Shown piece by piece: positions 9,007 through 17,812 of a stretch of 64,000 nt of DNA. The notes under the pieces are model-generated. The model had not been told where the DNA came from. It saw only the letters and a program-made list of their open reading frames with translations, and searched no databases. Source of the stretch: Lelliottia wanjuensis (GTDB lineage Bacteria; Pseudomonadota; Gammaproteobacteria; Enterobacterales; Enterobacteriaceae); contig NZ_JASSOT010000051.1 in assembly GCF_030238365.1 (NCBI RefSeq), forward strand, positions 1 through 64,000, read 5' to 3'. Both the position numbers and the translations under genes were made by a program. Positions within the stretch are counted from its first letter, which is position 1. Every line of letters begins with the position of its first letter.

Positions 9007-10023
9007 ATGAAATTTGGCGTATCGTCTTTGTGCTCCCTCGCGATGATGACCTCCTCGATGCTGCTGTCGCCGCTGGCACTGGCAGCCGACAACAACGAAG
9101 GTATCGTGGTGTATAACGCGCAGCATGAGAACCTGGTGCAGGCGTGGGTGGATGGCTTCACCAAAGAAACCGGCATCAAAGTGACGCTGCGTAACGGCGG
9201 CGACAGCGAGCTGGGTAATCAGCTGGTGCAGGAAGGCAGCGCGTCCCCTGCCGACGTGTTCCTGACCGAAAACTCCCCGGCGATGGTGCTGGTCGATAAC
9301 GCTAAATTGTTCGCGCCGCTGGATGCCGCGACGCTGGCTCAGGTCGCCCCGGCTTACCGCCCGGAACATGGCCGCTGGACGGGTATTGCAGCCCGCAGCA
9401 CCGTGTTCGTCTACAACCCGGCGAAACTCTCTGAAGCACAGCTCCCGCACTCGCTGATGGATCTGGCGAAACCGGAGTGGAAAGGTCGTTGGGCGGCGTC
9501 TCCGTCAGGCGCTGATTTCCAGGCGATCGTCAGCGCCGTGCTGGCCCTGAAAGGGGAAAAAGCGACGCTGGAGTGGCTGAAAGGGATGAAAACCAATTTC
9601 GTGGCCTACAAAGGCAACAGCACGGTGATGAAAGCGGTAAATGCCGGGCAGATTGACGGCGGCGTGATCTATCACTACTACCGCTTTGTCGACCAGGCGA
9701 AGACCGGTGAAAACAGCAAAAACACCCAGCTCCACTACTTTAAACATCAGGATCCGGGTGCGTTCGTCAGCATCTCTGGCGGCGGCGTATTGGCGTCCAG
9801 CAAACACCCTGAACAGGCGCAGGCCTTTATGAAGTGGGTCACCGGCAAAGCGGGCCAGGAATCTCTGCGCACCAACGACGCCTTTGAATATGCGGTGGGT
9901 GTGAATGCCGCGTCCAACCCGAAACTGGTTCAGCTCAAGGATCTGGATGCGCCGAAAGTCGAGGCGTCATCGCTGAACAGCAAAATAGTGATCGACCTGA
10001 TGACGCAGGCTGGCCTGCTTTAA
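9007..10023 (+). CDS. Periplasmic ferric-iron-binding protein of an FbpABC-type importer
   Basis: This 338-residue protein captures Fe(III) in the periplasm and delivers it to the permease encoded next. A Sec signal peptide ends at about residue 26 (SPLALA before ADNNEG). The mature part starts with the family's GIVVYNAQHENLVQAWVDGF. Adjacent tyrosines at residues 224-225 (YHYYRF), about 198-199 in the mature protein, fall where FbpA-type proteins place the Tyr-Tyr pair that binds iron. A Fur-like box lies upstream and permease and ATPase genes follow in the same direction. The start is behind GAAGGATTAACTT. Iron specificity is inferred from the tyrosines and the Fur box. Confidence 0.9.
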   Translation: MKFGVSSLCSLAMMTSSMLLSPLALAADNNEGIVVYNAQHENLVQAWVDGFTKETGIKVTLRNGGDSELGNQLVQEGSASPADVFLTENSPAMVLVDNAKLFAPLDAATLAQVAPAYRPEHGRWTGIAARSTVFVYNPAKLSEAQLPHSLMDLAKPEWKGRWAASPSGADFQAIVSAVLALKGEKATLEWLKGMKTNFVAYKGNSTVMKAVNAGQIDGGVIYHYYRFVDQAKTGENSKNTQLHYFKHQDPGAFVSISGGGVLASSKHPEQAQAFMKWVTGKAGQESLRTNDAFEYAVGVNAASNPKLVQLKDLDAPKVEASSLNSKIVIDLMTQAGLL

Positions 10024-10048
10024 TCGTAACGAACGTGGTGAGTGCTGA

Positions 10049-11623
10049 ATGTCCGTTGTGAATGTTTCCGAAAAATCTATCGCGCCGCGGCCGGTCTCAC
10101 CGCATCGTCCCGCGCCCGTGATGGTGATAATGGCCGTGGTGTTTTCGCTGCTGTCGCTGATCCCCCCTGCCTTCATCGTTTACATCGGTTTTGACACGGG
10201 CTGGGAAACCGTTAAAGCACTCATCTTTCGTCCGCGTGTTGCTGAGCTGCTCAGCAACACGCTGTTATTGGTCCTGGTGACCGTGCCCCTGTGCGTGTTT
10301 GTGGGGGTACTGCTCGCCTGGCTGACGGAACGAACCACCCTCGCGGGCCGTCGGCTCTGGTCGATGCTGGCGGTTGCACCGCTCGCCATTCCGGCGTTCG
10401 TGCAAAGCTATGCCTGGGTGAGCGCCGTGCCCTCGATTCACGGTTTGAGCGCAGGCGTTTTCCTTTCTGTGCTCGCCTATTACCCCTTTATTTATCTTCC
10501 GGTCGCCGCGGTGCTGCGCCGTCTGGACCCGACGCTCGAAGATGTGGCGGCCTCATTAGGCACGCCGCCGCTGCGCGTCTTTTTTCGCATTGTCCTGCCG
10601 CAGCTCCGGCTGCCGGTATGGGGCGGCGCGCTGCTGGTCGCGCTGCATCTTCTGGCGGAGTACGGGCTGTATGCCATGATCCGCTTCGACACCTTTACCA
10701 CCGCCATTTACGACCAGTTCCAGTCGACGTTCAGCGGCCCGGCGGCCAATATGCTGGCAGGCGTGCTGGCGCTGTGCTGTCTCGCGATCCTGACGCTGGA
10801 AGGGGCCATGCGCGGAAAGGCACGCTATGCGCGCGTCGGGGCCGGTGCGCCTCGCGAACAAAAACACTGGCGACTGAATGCCCTCTTCCAGGTACTGGGT
10901 CAGATGTTTGCCTTTGCGGTTATCCTGCTGGCTTTTGTGGTGCCTCTGGCGGTACTCAGCCGCTGGCTGTGGCTGGGCGGCATTGAGAACTGGAATCAGA
11001 CCAATCTGTGGATGTCGCTCCAGCAGACGCTGGTGCTTGCCGCCAGCGGCGCGGCATTAACGCTGCTTGCCAGCGTGCCCATTGCGTGGCTCTCGGTGCG
11101 TCACCCTCGCCCGCTGTTCCGCATGCTGGAAGGCTGTAACTATTTCACCAGCTCGCTGCCCGGTATTGTGGTGGCACTGGCGCTGGTCACGGTGACCATC
11201 CATTACGCGCGCCCCATCTACCAGACCGAAATCACACTGTTTCTGGCGTACCTGCTGATGTTCGCCCCACGCGCGCTGATTAACATGCGCGCAGGCATCG
11301 CTCAGGCCCCCGTTGAGCTGGAAAACGTGGCCCGCAGCTTAGGCAAAACGCCCTCCGCCGCCTTGTGGAGCGTGACGTTGCGCCTTGCCGCGCCCGGTGC
11401 TGCCGCCGGGGCCGCGCTGGTTTTCCTGGGCGTCTGCAATGAACTCACCGCCACGCTGCTGCTCTCTCCCCTCGGCACCCGCACGCTGTCGACCGGGTTC
11501 TGGGCGCTGACCAGTGAAATTGATTATGTCGCCGCAGCGCCTTATGCCCTGCTGATGATCCTGATCTCGCTGCCGCTCACCGGCATTCTCTACGTGCAGT
11601 CACAAAAACTGGCAGGGTTGTAA
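10049..11623 (+). CDS. Iron(III) ABC importer permease, fused two-half FbpB type
   Basis: The 524-residue inner-membrane permease forms the channel for the upstream binding protein. It contains two homologous halves, each with several hydrophobic segments and an EAA-type loop that docks on the ATPase: [23 protein letters not shown] in the first half and [21 protein letters not shown] in the second. FbpB/SfuB proteins have the same duplicated architecture and length. It begins 25 nt after the binding-protein stop and ends 1 nt before the ATPase ATG, so the operon is tightly coupled. Confidence 0.9.
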   Translation: MSVVNVSEKSIAPRPVSPHRPAPVMVIMAVVFSLLSLIPPAFIVYIGFDTGWETVKALIFRPRVAELLSNTLLLVLVTVPLCVFVGVLLAWLTERTTLAGRRLWSMLAVAPLAIPAFVQSYAWVSAVPSIHGLSAGVFLSVLAYYPFIYLPVAAVLRRLDPTLEDVAASLGTPPLRVFFRIVLPQLRLPVWGGALLVALHLLAEYGLYAMIRFDTFTTAIYDQFQSTFSGPAANMLAGVLALCCLAILTLEGAMRGKARYARVGAGAPREQKHWRLNALFQVLGQMFAFAVILLAFVVPLAVLSRWLWLGGIENWNQTNLWMSLQQTLVLAASGAALTLLASVPIAWLSVRHPRPLFRMLEGCNYFTSSLPGIVVALALVTVTIHYARPIYQTEITLFLAYLLMFAPRALINMRAGIAQAPVELENVARSLGKTPSAALWSVTLRLAAPGAAAGAALVFLGVCNELTATLLLSPLGTRTLSTGFWALTSEIDYVAAAPYALLMILISLPLTGILYVQSQKLAGL

Positions 11624-11624
11624 G

Positions 11625-12650
11625 ATGATTGAGTTATCGAACATTTCGAAAAAATTTGACCAGACCACCGTGCTGGACGACCTGAGTCTGAAGGTGGAGG
11701 CCGGAAGCAGAACGGCGATCGTCGGGCCGTCCGGTTCCGGTAAAACCACCCTGCTGCGTATTCTAGCCGGGTTTGAAACCCCGGATGCCGGGCAGATCGT
11801 GCTGGGCGATCGGGTGCTTTTCGACCAGAACACCTTTATCCCCGCTCATGAGCGAGGCATTGGTTTTGTGCCGCAGGAAGGGGCGCTGTTTCCGCATATG
11901 AAAGTGGGCGACAACATCGCCTACGGCCTGAAAGGTTCGAAAGAGGAGAATCGCCTGCGCGTGGCGGAGTTGATGGCGCTGGTCTCTCTCGATAATCGTC
12001 TCGCCTCCCACTGGCCGCATGAGATTTCCGGCGGTCAGCAGCAGCGCGTGGCGCTGGCCCGCGCGCTGGCGCAGAAACCGGCGTTGATGCTGCTGGATGA
12101 GCCCTTTTCGGCGCTCGATACCGGCCTGCGTGCCGCCACGCGCAAAGCCACGGCGGATCTGCTGGAGCAGGCCGGTGTCGCCACGATTCTGGTGACGCAC
12201 GATCAGCAGGAAGCGCTGTCGTTTGCCAGCCAGATTGCGGTCATCCGCAACGGACGTTTTACTCAGGTCGGCTCGCCGGTGGAAGTCTATTCCCGGCCCG
12301 TAGATGAAGAGACCGCGCTGTTTCTCGGTGACGCGTTGATTTTCCCGGCACAGGTGAACGGTGGCATGGCGCGGTGCTGCCTGGGCGATGTGCCGGTAAG
12401 TCATCTGCAGCAAACGGGCGACCGACGCATAATGCTGCGCCCGGAACAGCTGATGATCACGGCTGATCACCCGCAGCCAACGGCGACGATCTGCGAGGTG
12501 GATTTTACCGGCCATCTTTCGACTCTGACCTTAACGTCCCCGGACTGGCCAACGGCGCTGCAGATCAAAACCCTGAGCCAGCAGCACTGGCAAAAAGGGG
12601 TGTTGGTCAGGGTGATGATTCAGGGCCAGGCGTGCGTGTTGGCCTCCTGA
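11625..12650 (+). CDS. Iron(III) ABC importer ATPase, FbpC type
   Basis: The 341-residue ATPase powers the importer. Visible motifs are Walker A GPSGSGKTT (about residues 36-44), the Q-loop region GFVPQEGALFPHM, the signature SGGQQQRVALARAL, Walker B LMLLDEPFSALD, and the H-loop VTHDQQEAL. A C-terminal regulatory extension of about 110 residues follows, as in FbpC. Its ATG starts 1 nt after the permease stop. The closely related domain at 19575-20645 belongs to the separate downstream importer. Confidence 0.92.
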   Translation: MIELSNISKKFDQTTVLDDLSLKVEAGSRTAIVGPSGSGKTTLLRILAGFETPDAGQIVLGDRVLFDQNTFIPAHERGIGFVPQEGALFPHMKVGDNIAYGLKGSKEENRLRVAELMALVSLDNRLASHWPHEISGGQQQRVALARALAQKPALMLLDEPFSALDTGLRAATRKATADLLEQAGVATILVTHDQQEALSFASQIAVIRNGRFTQVGSPVEVYSRPVDEETALFLGDALIFPAQVNGGMARCCLGDVPVSHLQQTGDRRIMLRPEQLMITADHPQPTATICEVDFTGHLSTLTLTSPDWPTALQIKTLSQQHWQKGVLVRVMIQGQACVLAS

Positions 12651-12752
12651 AGTCTTAGCCAGGTTCACAACTCTGCAACATCCTGATTCCGGGGCTTCTG
12701 CCCCCATGTTAGGCTGCGAAAATGTCCTCTGGCCCTTTTTGTTGCAGGTCAT

Positions 12753-14393
12753 ATGAAACCCAGACTCCCTTTTCAGGTGAAGCTTTTTCTGTCGCTGGTG
12801 CTCTTTTCCTGCCTGCTGCTGGCGATACTGGGCGGGATTTTGTATCACGTCATCGACAAGCAGCTGCACCACGATTTAGGCCAGCGCGCCCGCGTGCAGG
12901 CCAGCGAAATTGCCCTGATGCCGGGTCTGGCAGAGAAAGTGGCGGCCCGCGATCTCCAGGGTATCGCCCGCATGATCCAGCCGCTGCGCGAGCAAAGCGA
13001 TGCCAGCTATTTTGTGATTGGCGATGTGAACGAGCAGCATCTGTATCACTCCGAATCGCCGGAACGCCTGAACCTGCCGATGATTGGCGGTGATAACGCC
13101 GAGGTGCTGCGCGGCAAAACCATTATCTCGATGCGCCAGGGCGGAATTGGCGTGTCGCTACGCAGTAAAGCACCGATTTTCAATGCTCAGCATCAGGTGA
13201 TCGGCATTGTCTCCATCGGCTATCTCACCTCTTACATCGCCAACATTAACGCCCGCCTGCTGTGGCAGGCAGCGTTTTATGGTCTGGCTCTGCTGTTGCT
13301 GCTGTTTCTCTTTTCGTGGATGTTTACCCGCAACGTGAAAAAGCAGATGTTCTGGCTGGAGCCGAAAGAGATTGCCCTGCTGGTCCGGCAACAAAAAGCG
13401 CTGCTGGAGGCGATGTATGAAGGGGTGTTTGCCGTCAACGCCGAGCGGCAGCTGATTCTGATTAACCGGGCCGCGCGGGAGTTGCTCGATTTGACCCAGT
13501 CCGAAGAGAAGCTGATCGGCAAACCGCTGGAGCAGGTGGTGCACCTCCCCCCGGCCTTTTTCGCCGACAGCGGGATGGCGCAGCACGATCAGATTACGGT
13601 GCTGAATCAGAAGCAGATGATCGTCAACCGCGTGGCGATCGCGCTCGATCCGAACGAAGCCAACGGCTGGGTGTTTAGTTTTCGCGACAAAAACGACATC
13701 AATACTCTGAGCAGTCAGTTAAGCCAGGTCCGGCGTTACGCCGACAACCTGCGCATCATGCGCCACGAACAGCTGAACTGGACCGCCACGCTGGTCGGCC
13801 TGCTGCAAATGCAGCGCTATGAGGATGCGATCCGCTACATTCAGGCCCAGTCGGAGGGCGCGCAGAAGGTGCTGGATTTTGTCTCCTCGCGCTTTACCTC
13901 CCCGGCGCTGTGCGGGCTGCTGCTGGGGAAATACGTCAGCGCGCGGGAAAAAGGGATTGAGCTGCAGTTTGATCCCGTCTGCCAGCTGATGCGCATTCCG
14001 CCGGGGATCAGCGAAACGGCGCTGATGTCGGTGATCGGTAATCTGCTGGATAACGCCGTCGACGCCACGCTGAAAACGCCCCTGCCCCGCGCGCCCGTTG
14101 AACTCTATATTTCGGACCGCAATCGGGATCTGCTGATTGAAGTCGCCGACCAGGGCAGCGGCGTGGAAGATACCCTCAAGCCGCATCTGTTTGAGCAGGG
14201 CGTGACCAGCAAACCGCAAGGCGAAGAACCGGCGGGGGCCGAGCACGGAATTGGTCTCTATCTGGTGGCAGGCTATGTGGAAGGGGCCGGTGGCAGTATT
14301 GAAGTGACGGACAACACGCCGCAGGGCACGCTGTTTTCGGTGTTCATTCCTTTTGAGACAGGAGGAGTCCATGACGCACAGCCAGCCGCTTGA
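12753..14393 (+). CDS. Membrane sensor histidine kinase, CitA/DcuS-like
   Basis: This 546-residue kinase phosphorylates the response regulator encoded just downstream. Two membrane segments (about residues 10-32 and 175-195) enclose a periplasmic PAS-like sensor domain. A cytoplasmic PAS follows (EAMYEGVFAVNAERQLILINRAARE). The phosphoacceptor region is RIMRHEQLNWTATLVGLL near residue 337, a variant of the CitA/DcuS SHEFxN box. The ATPase has N box NLLDNAVDA and G boxes DQGSGV and HGIGLYL. The ligand is not evident; CitA/DcuS relatives sense carboxylates. It lies between two importers and most likely regulates one of them, probably the downstream importer at 16596-20645; that is inference. 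A weak GGGGC/GCCCC hairpin at 12691-12704 separates it from the iron operon. Confidence 0.88.
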   Translation: MKPRLPFQVKLFLSLVLFSCLLLAILGGILYHVIDKQLHHDLGQRARVQASEIALMPGLAEKVAARDLQGIARMIQPLREQSDASYFVIGDVNEQHLYHSESPERLNLPMIGGDNAEVLRGKTIISMRQGGIGVSLRSKAPIFNAQHQVIGIVSIGYLTSYIANINARLLWQAAFYGLALLLLLFLFSWMFTRNVKKQMFWLEPKEIALLVRQQKALLEAMYEGVFAVNAERQLILINRAARELLDLTQSEEKLIGKPLEQVVHLPPAFFADSGMAQHDQITVLNQKQMIVNRVAIALDPNEANGWVFSFRDKNDINTLSSQLSQVRRYADNLRIMRHEQLNWTATLVGLLQMQRYEDAIRYIQAQSEGAQKVLDFVSSRFTSPALCGLLLGKYVSAREKGIELQFDPVCQLMRIPPGISETALMSVIGNLLDNAVDATLKTPLPRAPVELYISDRNRDLLIEVADQGSGVEDTLKPHLFEQGVTSKPQGEEPAGAEHGIGLYLVAGYVEGAGGSIEVTDNTPQGTLFSVFIPFETGGVHDAQPAA

Positions 14394-15063
14394 TGTCGTC
14401 ATTGTGGAAGATGAGCCGCACCTTGCCGGGCTGCATCGCGAGTATATCGAGCAGAATTTCCACCTGCGCGTGGTCGGGATCGCGGGGACGATTGAGGAGG
14501 CCCGCGCCCTGTTGCAACGCCACCAGCCGCGGCTGATCCTGCTCGATAACTATCTCCCGGACGGTCAGGGCGTGGACCTGATTGACTGCCCGTTGCTGAA
14601 AAGCTTCGAATGCTCGGTGATTTTTATCACCGCCGCCAGCGATATGCAGACCTGCAGCCACGCCATGCGCAGCGGGGCGTTTGATTACCTCATCAAACCG
14701 GTCTTTTTCCAGCGCCTGCGAGCGTCGCTGGAGCGCTTTATGCTGCTGGTCCACACCCTGCGCCAGCAAAAAGTGGTGGATCAGCACGCGCTGGACAAGC
14801 TGTTTAATCTCCCCGCCGCCGACACCTCCGCGGTACCATCAACCAAAGGCATTGAGCCCAATACCCTCGAGCGGGTGAAGCAGGTTTTCACCGACGATCC
14901 CGACACCAGTTGGTCCGTGGAACAGGTGGTGGAAAAAACCGGCATCAGCAAAACCACCTGTCGGCGTTACCTGGAATACTGTGTGGAAGCGAAGTTGATT
15001 AGCGCGGAGCTACAGTATGGCAGCATCGGTCATCCACGCAGGTTATACCGAAAAGTCCCATAA
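14371..15063 (+). CDS. Response regulator, CitB/DcuR-like
   Basis: This 230-residue DNA-binding regulator is the partner of the kinase at 12753-14393. The receiver domain has the acidic pocket VEDE (residues 12-15), the likely phosphoacceptor Asp59 in LLDNYLPDGQG, and the conserved Lys in LIKPVFF. The C-terminus has a helix-turn-helix like CitB/DcuR (SVEQVVEKTGISKTTCRRYLEY). I chose the ATG at 14371 because GGAGGAG ends 4 nt upstream; an in-frame TTG at 14353 is less likely. The gene overlaps the end of the kinase gene by 23 nt, which indicates translational coupling. Confidence 0.9.
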   Translation: MTHSQPLDVVIVEDEPHLAGLHREYIEQNFHLRVVGIAGTIEEARALLQRHQPRLILLDNYLPDGQGVDLIDCPLLKSFECSVIFITAASDMQTCSHAMRSGAFDYLIKPVFFQRLRASLERFMLLVHTLRQQKVVDQHALDKLFNLPAADTSAVPSTKGIEPNTLERVKQVFTDDPDTSWSVEQVVEKTGISKTTCRRYLEYCVEAKLISAELQYGSIGHPRRLYRKVP

Positions 15064-15068
15064 AAACC

Positions 15069-15152
15069 GCCCGGTGGCGCTGCGCTTACCGGGCCTACGT
15101 TTCATGTCCTTGTGGCTTTTGTAGGCCGGGTAAGGCGCAGCCGCCACCCGGC
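15069..15152. repeat. REP/BIME pair downstream of the response regulator
   Basis: Two inverted GC-rich REP units, 15069-15098 (beginning GCCCGGTGGCGC) and 15121-15152 (beginning GTAGGCCGGGTAAGG), face each other across a 22-nt spacer. The block starts 5 nt after the response-regulator stop. It can stabilise the upstream mRNA and may bind gyrase or IHF. The spacer and right unit recur with one mismatch at 16379-16439. Confidence 0.85.
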
Positions 15153-15254
15153 AATTCGCGGGCTCCGTTCAGCCATTCCTGCAACCGTTACATTCCCCTT
15201 CACTTTTCGCGGAAGCGTCCTCGCATTTACTAACATTGCCGGTAATGACAGCGC

Positions 15255-15270
15255 CTGTATTTATATCCAG
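15255..15270. promoter_or_regulatory. LexA-box-like site upstream of symE-like gene
   Basis: CTGTATTTATATCCAG fits the SOS box CTGT-N8-ACAG with one mismatch in the right half (CCAG) and an AT-rich centre. It lies about 150 nt before the symE-like start, consistent with the SOS control known for symE. Confidence 0.65.
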
Positions 15271-15420
15271 CAAGGTAGAATAGGCACGCGCGCAATTAAC
15301 AAGGTTCGAACCAGGGAATTAAAAGGAAGGAATGAAAGTAACGTAATTAAGAAGACGCAGCGCAAAGGTGCAGGAACACCTTCACGCCGCTAACCACAAA
15401 CAACTTATAAGGAGTTATTT

Positions 15421-15903
15421 ATGGCTGTTCAGAAGTGTATGCCAGATCCCATCGTGGCCCAAACAGATCTTCCAGGATCAGAGGCTAATGATCGTTTTCC
15501 CGAGGTGACTCGCAAAACCAGCGCCCGGCGTCTGCACGGAAAAGCGCCAGATGCCGCCGCAATCCACCCCAGAGCCGACACTCCAGAATCCAGCGCCGCC
15601 TGCTGCGAGCTGCATTCGCGGATCCGCCAGAGCTATATTCCCCTTCAGGGCGAATGGCTGAAAAGAGCCGGTTTTTTCGACGGAATGCCGGTCAAAATCC
15701 GCGTCATGCCGGACTGTATCGTCATTACCCCGCAAAATACCCGCGAGCTGTGGGGGTGCCTGGAAGGTCTGAGCTTCATTGATATTAACCAGCGCAGAGT
15801 CGCCACCTGGCTCAAAACCTTCCCCTACCCCCTGAACGATACCGGCAATATCCCGGTGATCCGCCGTAAACCGGAGGATGGTTTGATTCGTGGAGGGAGT
15901 TGA
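15421..15903 (+). CDS. SymE-family type I toxin (SOS-induced), long N-terminus
   Basis: SymE proteins are SOS-induced toxins with an AbrB-like fold that damage RNA or the nucleoid and are silenced by the antisense RNA SymR. The conserved block is RQSYIPLQGEWLKRAGFFDG followed by MPVKIRVMPDCIVITPQN (about residues 70-107). The protein is 160 residues, longer than E. coli SymE (113), with an extra polar N-terminal region. AAGGAG 8 nt upstream supports the start. A LexA-like box lies at 15255-15270. A SymR-like antisense RNA would be expected across the 5' end on the minus strand, but I cannot identify its promoter from sequence. A strong terminator follows the stop. Confidence 0.8.
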   Translation: MAVQKCMPDPIVAQTDLPGSEANDRFPEVTRKTSARRLHGKAPDAAAIHPRADTPESSAACCELHSRIRQSYIPLQGEWLKRAGFFDGMPVKIRVMPDCIVITPQNTRELWGCLEGLSFIDINQRRVATWLKTFPYPLNDTGNIPVIRRKPEDGLIRGGS

Positions 15904-15911
15904 CGGGACTG

Positions 15912-15938
15912 CTCCCGGCCTGAGGGCCGGGAGGTTTT
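15912..15938 (+). terminator. Rho-independent terminator of symE-like gene
   Basis: CTCCCGGCC (15912-15920) pairs with GGCCGGGAG (15925-15933) around TGAG, followed by GTTTTGG. It starts 9 nt after the stop codon. Confidence 0.85.
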
Positions 15939-16595
15939 GGGATGCGGGGGGAGTGGCTGTTTTGAGCGAAGAGCGGATGCTTCACTTCTTACGACTCATT
16001 CATAAATTGAGTTAAAAATACAATTCCCGCCAGGCATTTACCGTTGCAGCAATTGCTGATGCTCAAAAAACCATGACGCCACCGTTTCCATAAACATTTT
16101 TTCATCGCATGCTTTAAGCTGCGGATGCCAGTATGCGGCCGGAAGTGACGTTTCAGGACATTACAGCATGTCTATAGATATTCGTGTTAATCAGCATGAT
16201 GAGGACAAGCTGTATTAATTACTCCGCCTCCCCACTGAACCAGAACCCCCACCATTCCCCTTAAGGCATCCGCTGCACTGTTTAAAACATCCGCCCGGTG
16301 GCGCTGCGCTTACCGGGCCTACAAGGTCATCACGCTTTTGTCGGTTGGGAGGTTTGGGATGGGCGGTTTAAAACAACCGCCTACGTTTCGTGTCCTTGTG
16401 GCTTTTGTAGGCCGGGTAAGGCGCAGCCGCCACCCGGCAAAAAACCAATCACCCGTGGTTTCTATGGTGTTAATTGCTAAAAAAAGGCCAGCAATCACAC
16501 TTCGGCAACAGAGCTCGTTCCCCCCTATTGTCTGTAAATCGCCATCCGCTATGTTGAGTTTTGACTAATAAAATGTAACTGAAAGGTTAATTACA
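15939..16595. other. Intergenic region with REP units, no supported gene
   Basis: This stretch of about 650 nt separates the symE-like gene from the second importer. It holds two REP units (see 16293-16438), AT-rich sequence on either side, and a 16-codon ORF at 16168-16218 with no family resemblance. The promoter of the second importer should lie in the AT-rich stretch 16500-16590; the ribosome site before the ATG at 16596 is weak (TGAAAGGTTAATTACA). Confidence 0.5.
16293..16438. repeat. REP/BIME pair before the second importer
   Basis: One REP unit lies at 16293-16322 (beginning GCCCGGTGGCGC) and an inverted unit at 16408-16438 (beginning GTAGGCCGGG). The spacer is about 85 nt. The segment 16379-16439 repeats 15095-15153 with one mismatch, so the element has been copied recently within 1.3 kb. 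Confidence 0.85.
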
Positions 16596-17687
16596 ATGTC
16601 GAACACAACATTCCGTATTTCTCTGCTTACCGCTACTGTGCTGTTCTCTGTCTCTGCCCTGTCCGCCCTGCCGCAAGGCTATCCGGCGGACTATCAGAAA
16701 GTCGTCGATGCCGCGACCAAAGAGGGCAAAGTGGTGATCTACTCCACCACCGATACCAAAGCCGCCGGGCCGCTGATTAAGGGTTTTGAGGCGACCTATC
16801 CGGGCATCAAAGTTGAATACAACGATATGAACAGTACCGAACTGTACAACCGTTTTATCAGCGAACAGGCGTCCGGCAGTGGGAGCGGCGACGTGGTCTG
16901 GAGCTCTTCTATGGACACCGGCCTGAAGCTCGCCACCGACTATGCCATGGAGTACAAATCGCCTGAGCAGAGCCAACTGCCAAAATGGGCGGTATGGAGC
17001 GACAAAGCCTACGGCACCACCTACGAGCCGGTGGTGTTTATCTATAACAAGCGCATGATCCCGGCGAACGAAGTACCGGATTCTCACGCCGCGCTGGCAA
17101 AACTGATCGCCAGCCAGACCGATAAATTCAAAAGCAAAGTCACCACTTACGATATCGAGAAATCGGGCCTCGGTTTTATGCTTTCGGTGCAGGATTCCAA
17201 AGCCGATCCGAACTACTTCAAAACCCTGGCTGACGTCGCCAAAGGCGGTTTAGCCGTGCAGTCCTCCACCGGCACCATGATGGAACGCGTCTCCTCCGGC
17301 GAAAACCTGATTGGCTTCAACATTCTGGGCTCTTACGCCGAAGCGCGTGCGAAAACAGACCCGTCGCTCGGCATTTCGTATCCGAAGGATTACACCCTGG
17401 TGCTGTCACGCGTGTCGTTCATCAGCCAGCAGGCGCAAAACAGCAACGCCGCGAAGCTGTGGTTTGACTACGTGCTGTCGGAGAAAGGCCAGAGCATTCT
17501 GGCGAACCAGGCCGATATCCCGTCCATCCGTAACGATATCGAAGGCAAAAACGACATCGACGGCATGACCAAAATGCTGGGCAATGCCCTGAAGCCGATT
17601 CCGGTGGATGAAAGCCTGCTGGAATACCTGCAGCCGAAAAAACGCCTCGATTACATCAAACAGTGGCGAGAAGCGGCAGGTAAATAA
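16596..17687 (+). CDS. Periplasmic binding protein of an FbpA/AfuA-superfamily ABC importer, substrate probably not iron
   Basis: The 363-residue secreted binding protein has a signal peptide of about 25-28 residues (hydrophobic TATVLFSVSALSALPQ). The mature N-terminus contains the family's KVVIYSTTDTKAAGPLIKGF. The region corresponding to the iron-binding tyrosines reads GFNILGSYAEARA and has no adjacent Tyr pair, unlike the binding protein at 9007-10023. Relatives in this superfamily bind organic phosphates such as hexose phosphates (AfuA) or phosphonates, so that is a reasonable guess, but the ligand is unknown. It is followed by a REP element and then permease and ATPase genes. The two-component pair upstream may control it. 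Confidence 0.82.
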   Translation: MSNTTFRISLLTATVLFSVSALSALPQGYPADYQKVVDAATKEGKVVIYSTTDTKAAGPLIKGFEATYPGIKVEYNDMNSTELYNRFISEQASGSGSGDVVWSSSMDTGLKLATDYAMEYKSPEQSQLPKWAVWSDKAYGTTYEPVVFIYNKRMIPANEVPDSHAALAKLIASQTDKFKSKVTTYDIEKSGLGFMLSVQDSKADPNYFKTLADVAKGGLAVQSSTGTMMERVSSGENLIGFNILGSYAEARAKTDPSLGISYPKDYTLVLSRVSFISQQAQNSNAAKLWFDYVLSEKGQSILANQADIPSIRNDIEGKNDIDGMTKMLGNALKPIPVDESLLEYLQPKKRLDYIKQWREAAGK

Positions 17688-17704
17688 CCTCACTATGTCT
17701 GATT

Positions 17705-17771
17705 GCCCGGTGGCGGCTCACGCCTTACCGGGCCTACAAAAAGTTGGCCGGATAAGCGCAGCGCATCCGGC
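17705..17771. repeat. REP/BIME pair inside the second importer operon
   Basis: The units 17705-17737 (GCCCGGTGGCGGCTCACG...) and 17746-17771 (GGCCGGATAAGCGCAG...) lie between the binding-protein stop and the permease start. Intra-operon REPs of this kind often protect the upstream mRNA, raising binding-protein yield over permease. Confidence 0.85.
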
Positions 17772-17812
17772 AACAAATGTCGTTCCTCAGGGTCAACAGC
17801 CAGGGAAACCCT

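Noticed and set aside
15112..15393. 93-codon frame across the REP pair before symE
   Set aside because: It reads through a REP element, which commonly yields open frames without coding function, and lies over the symE promoter.
16168..16218. 16-codon ORF between symE-like gene and the second importer
   Set aside because: Too short, with no ribosome site or conserved context visible.
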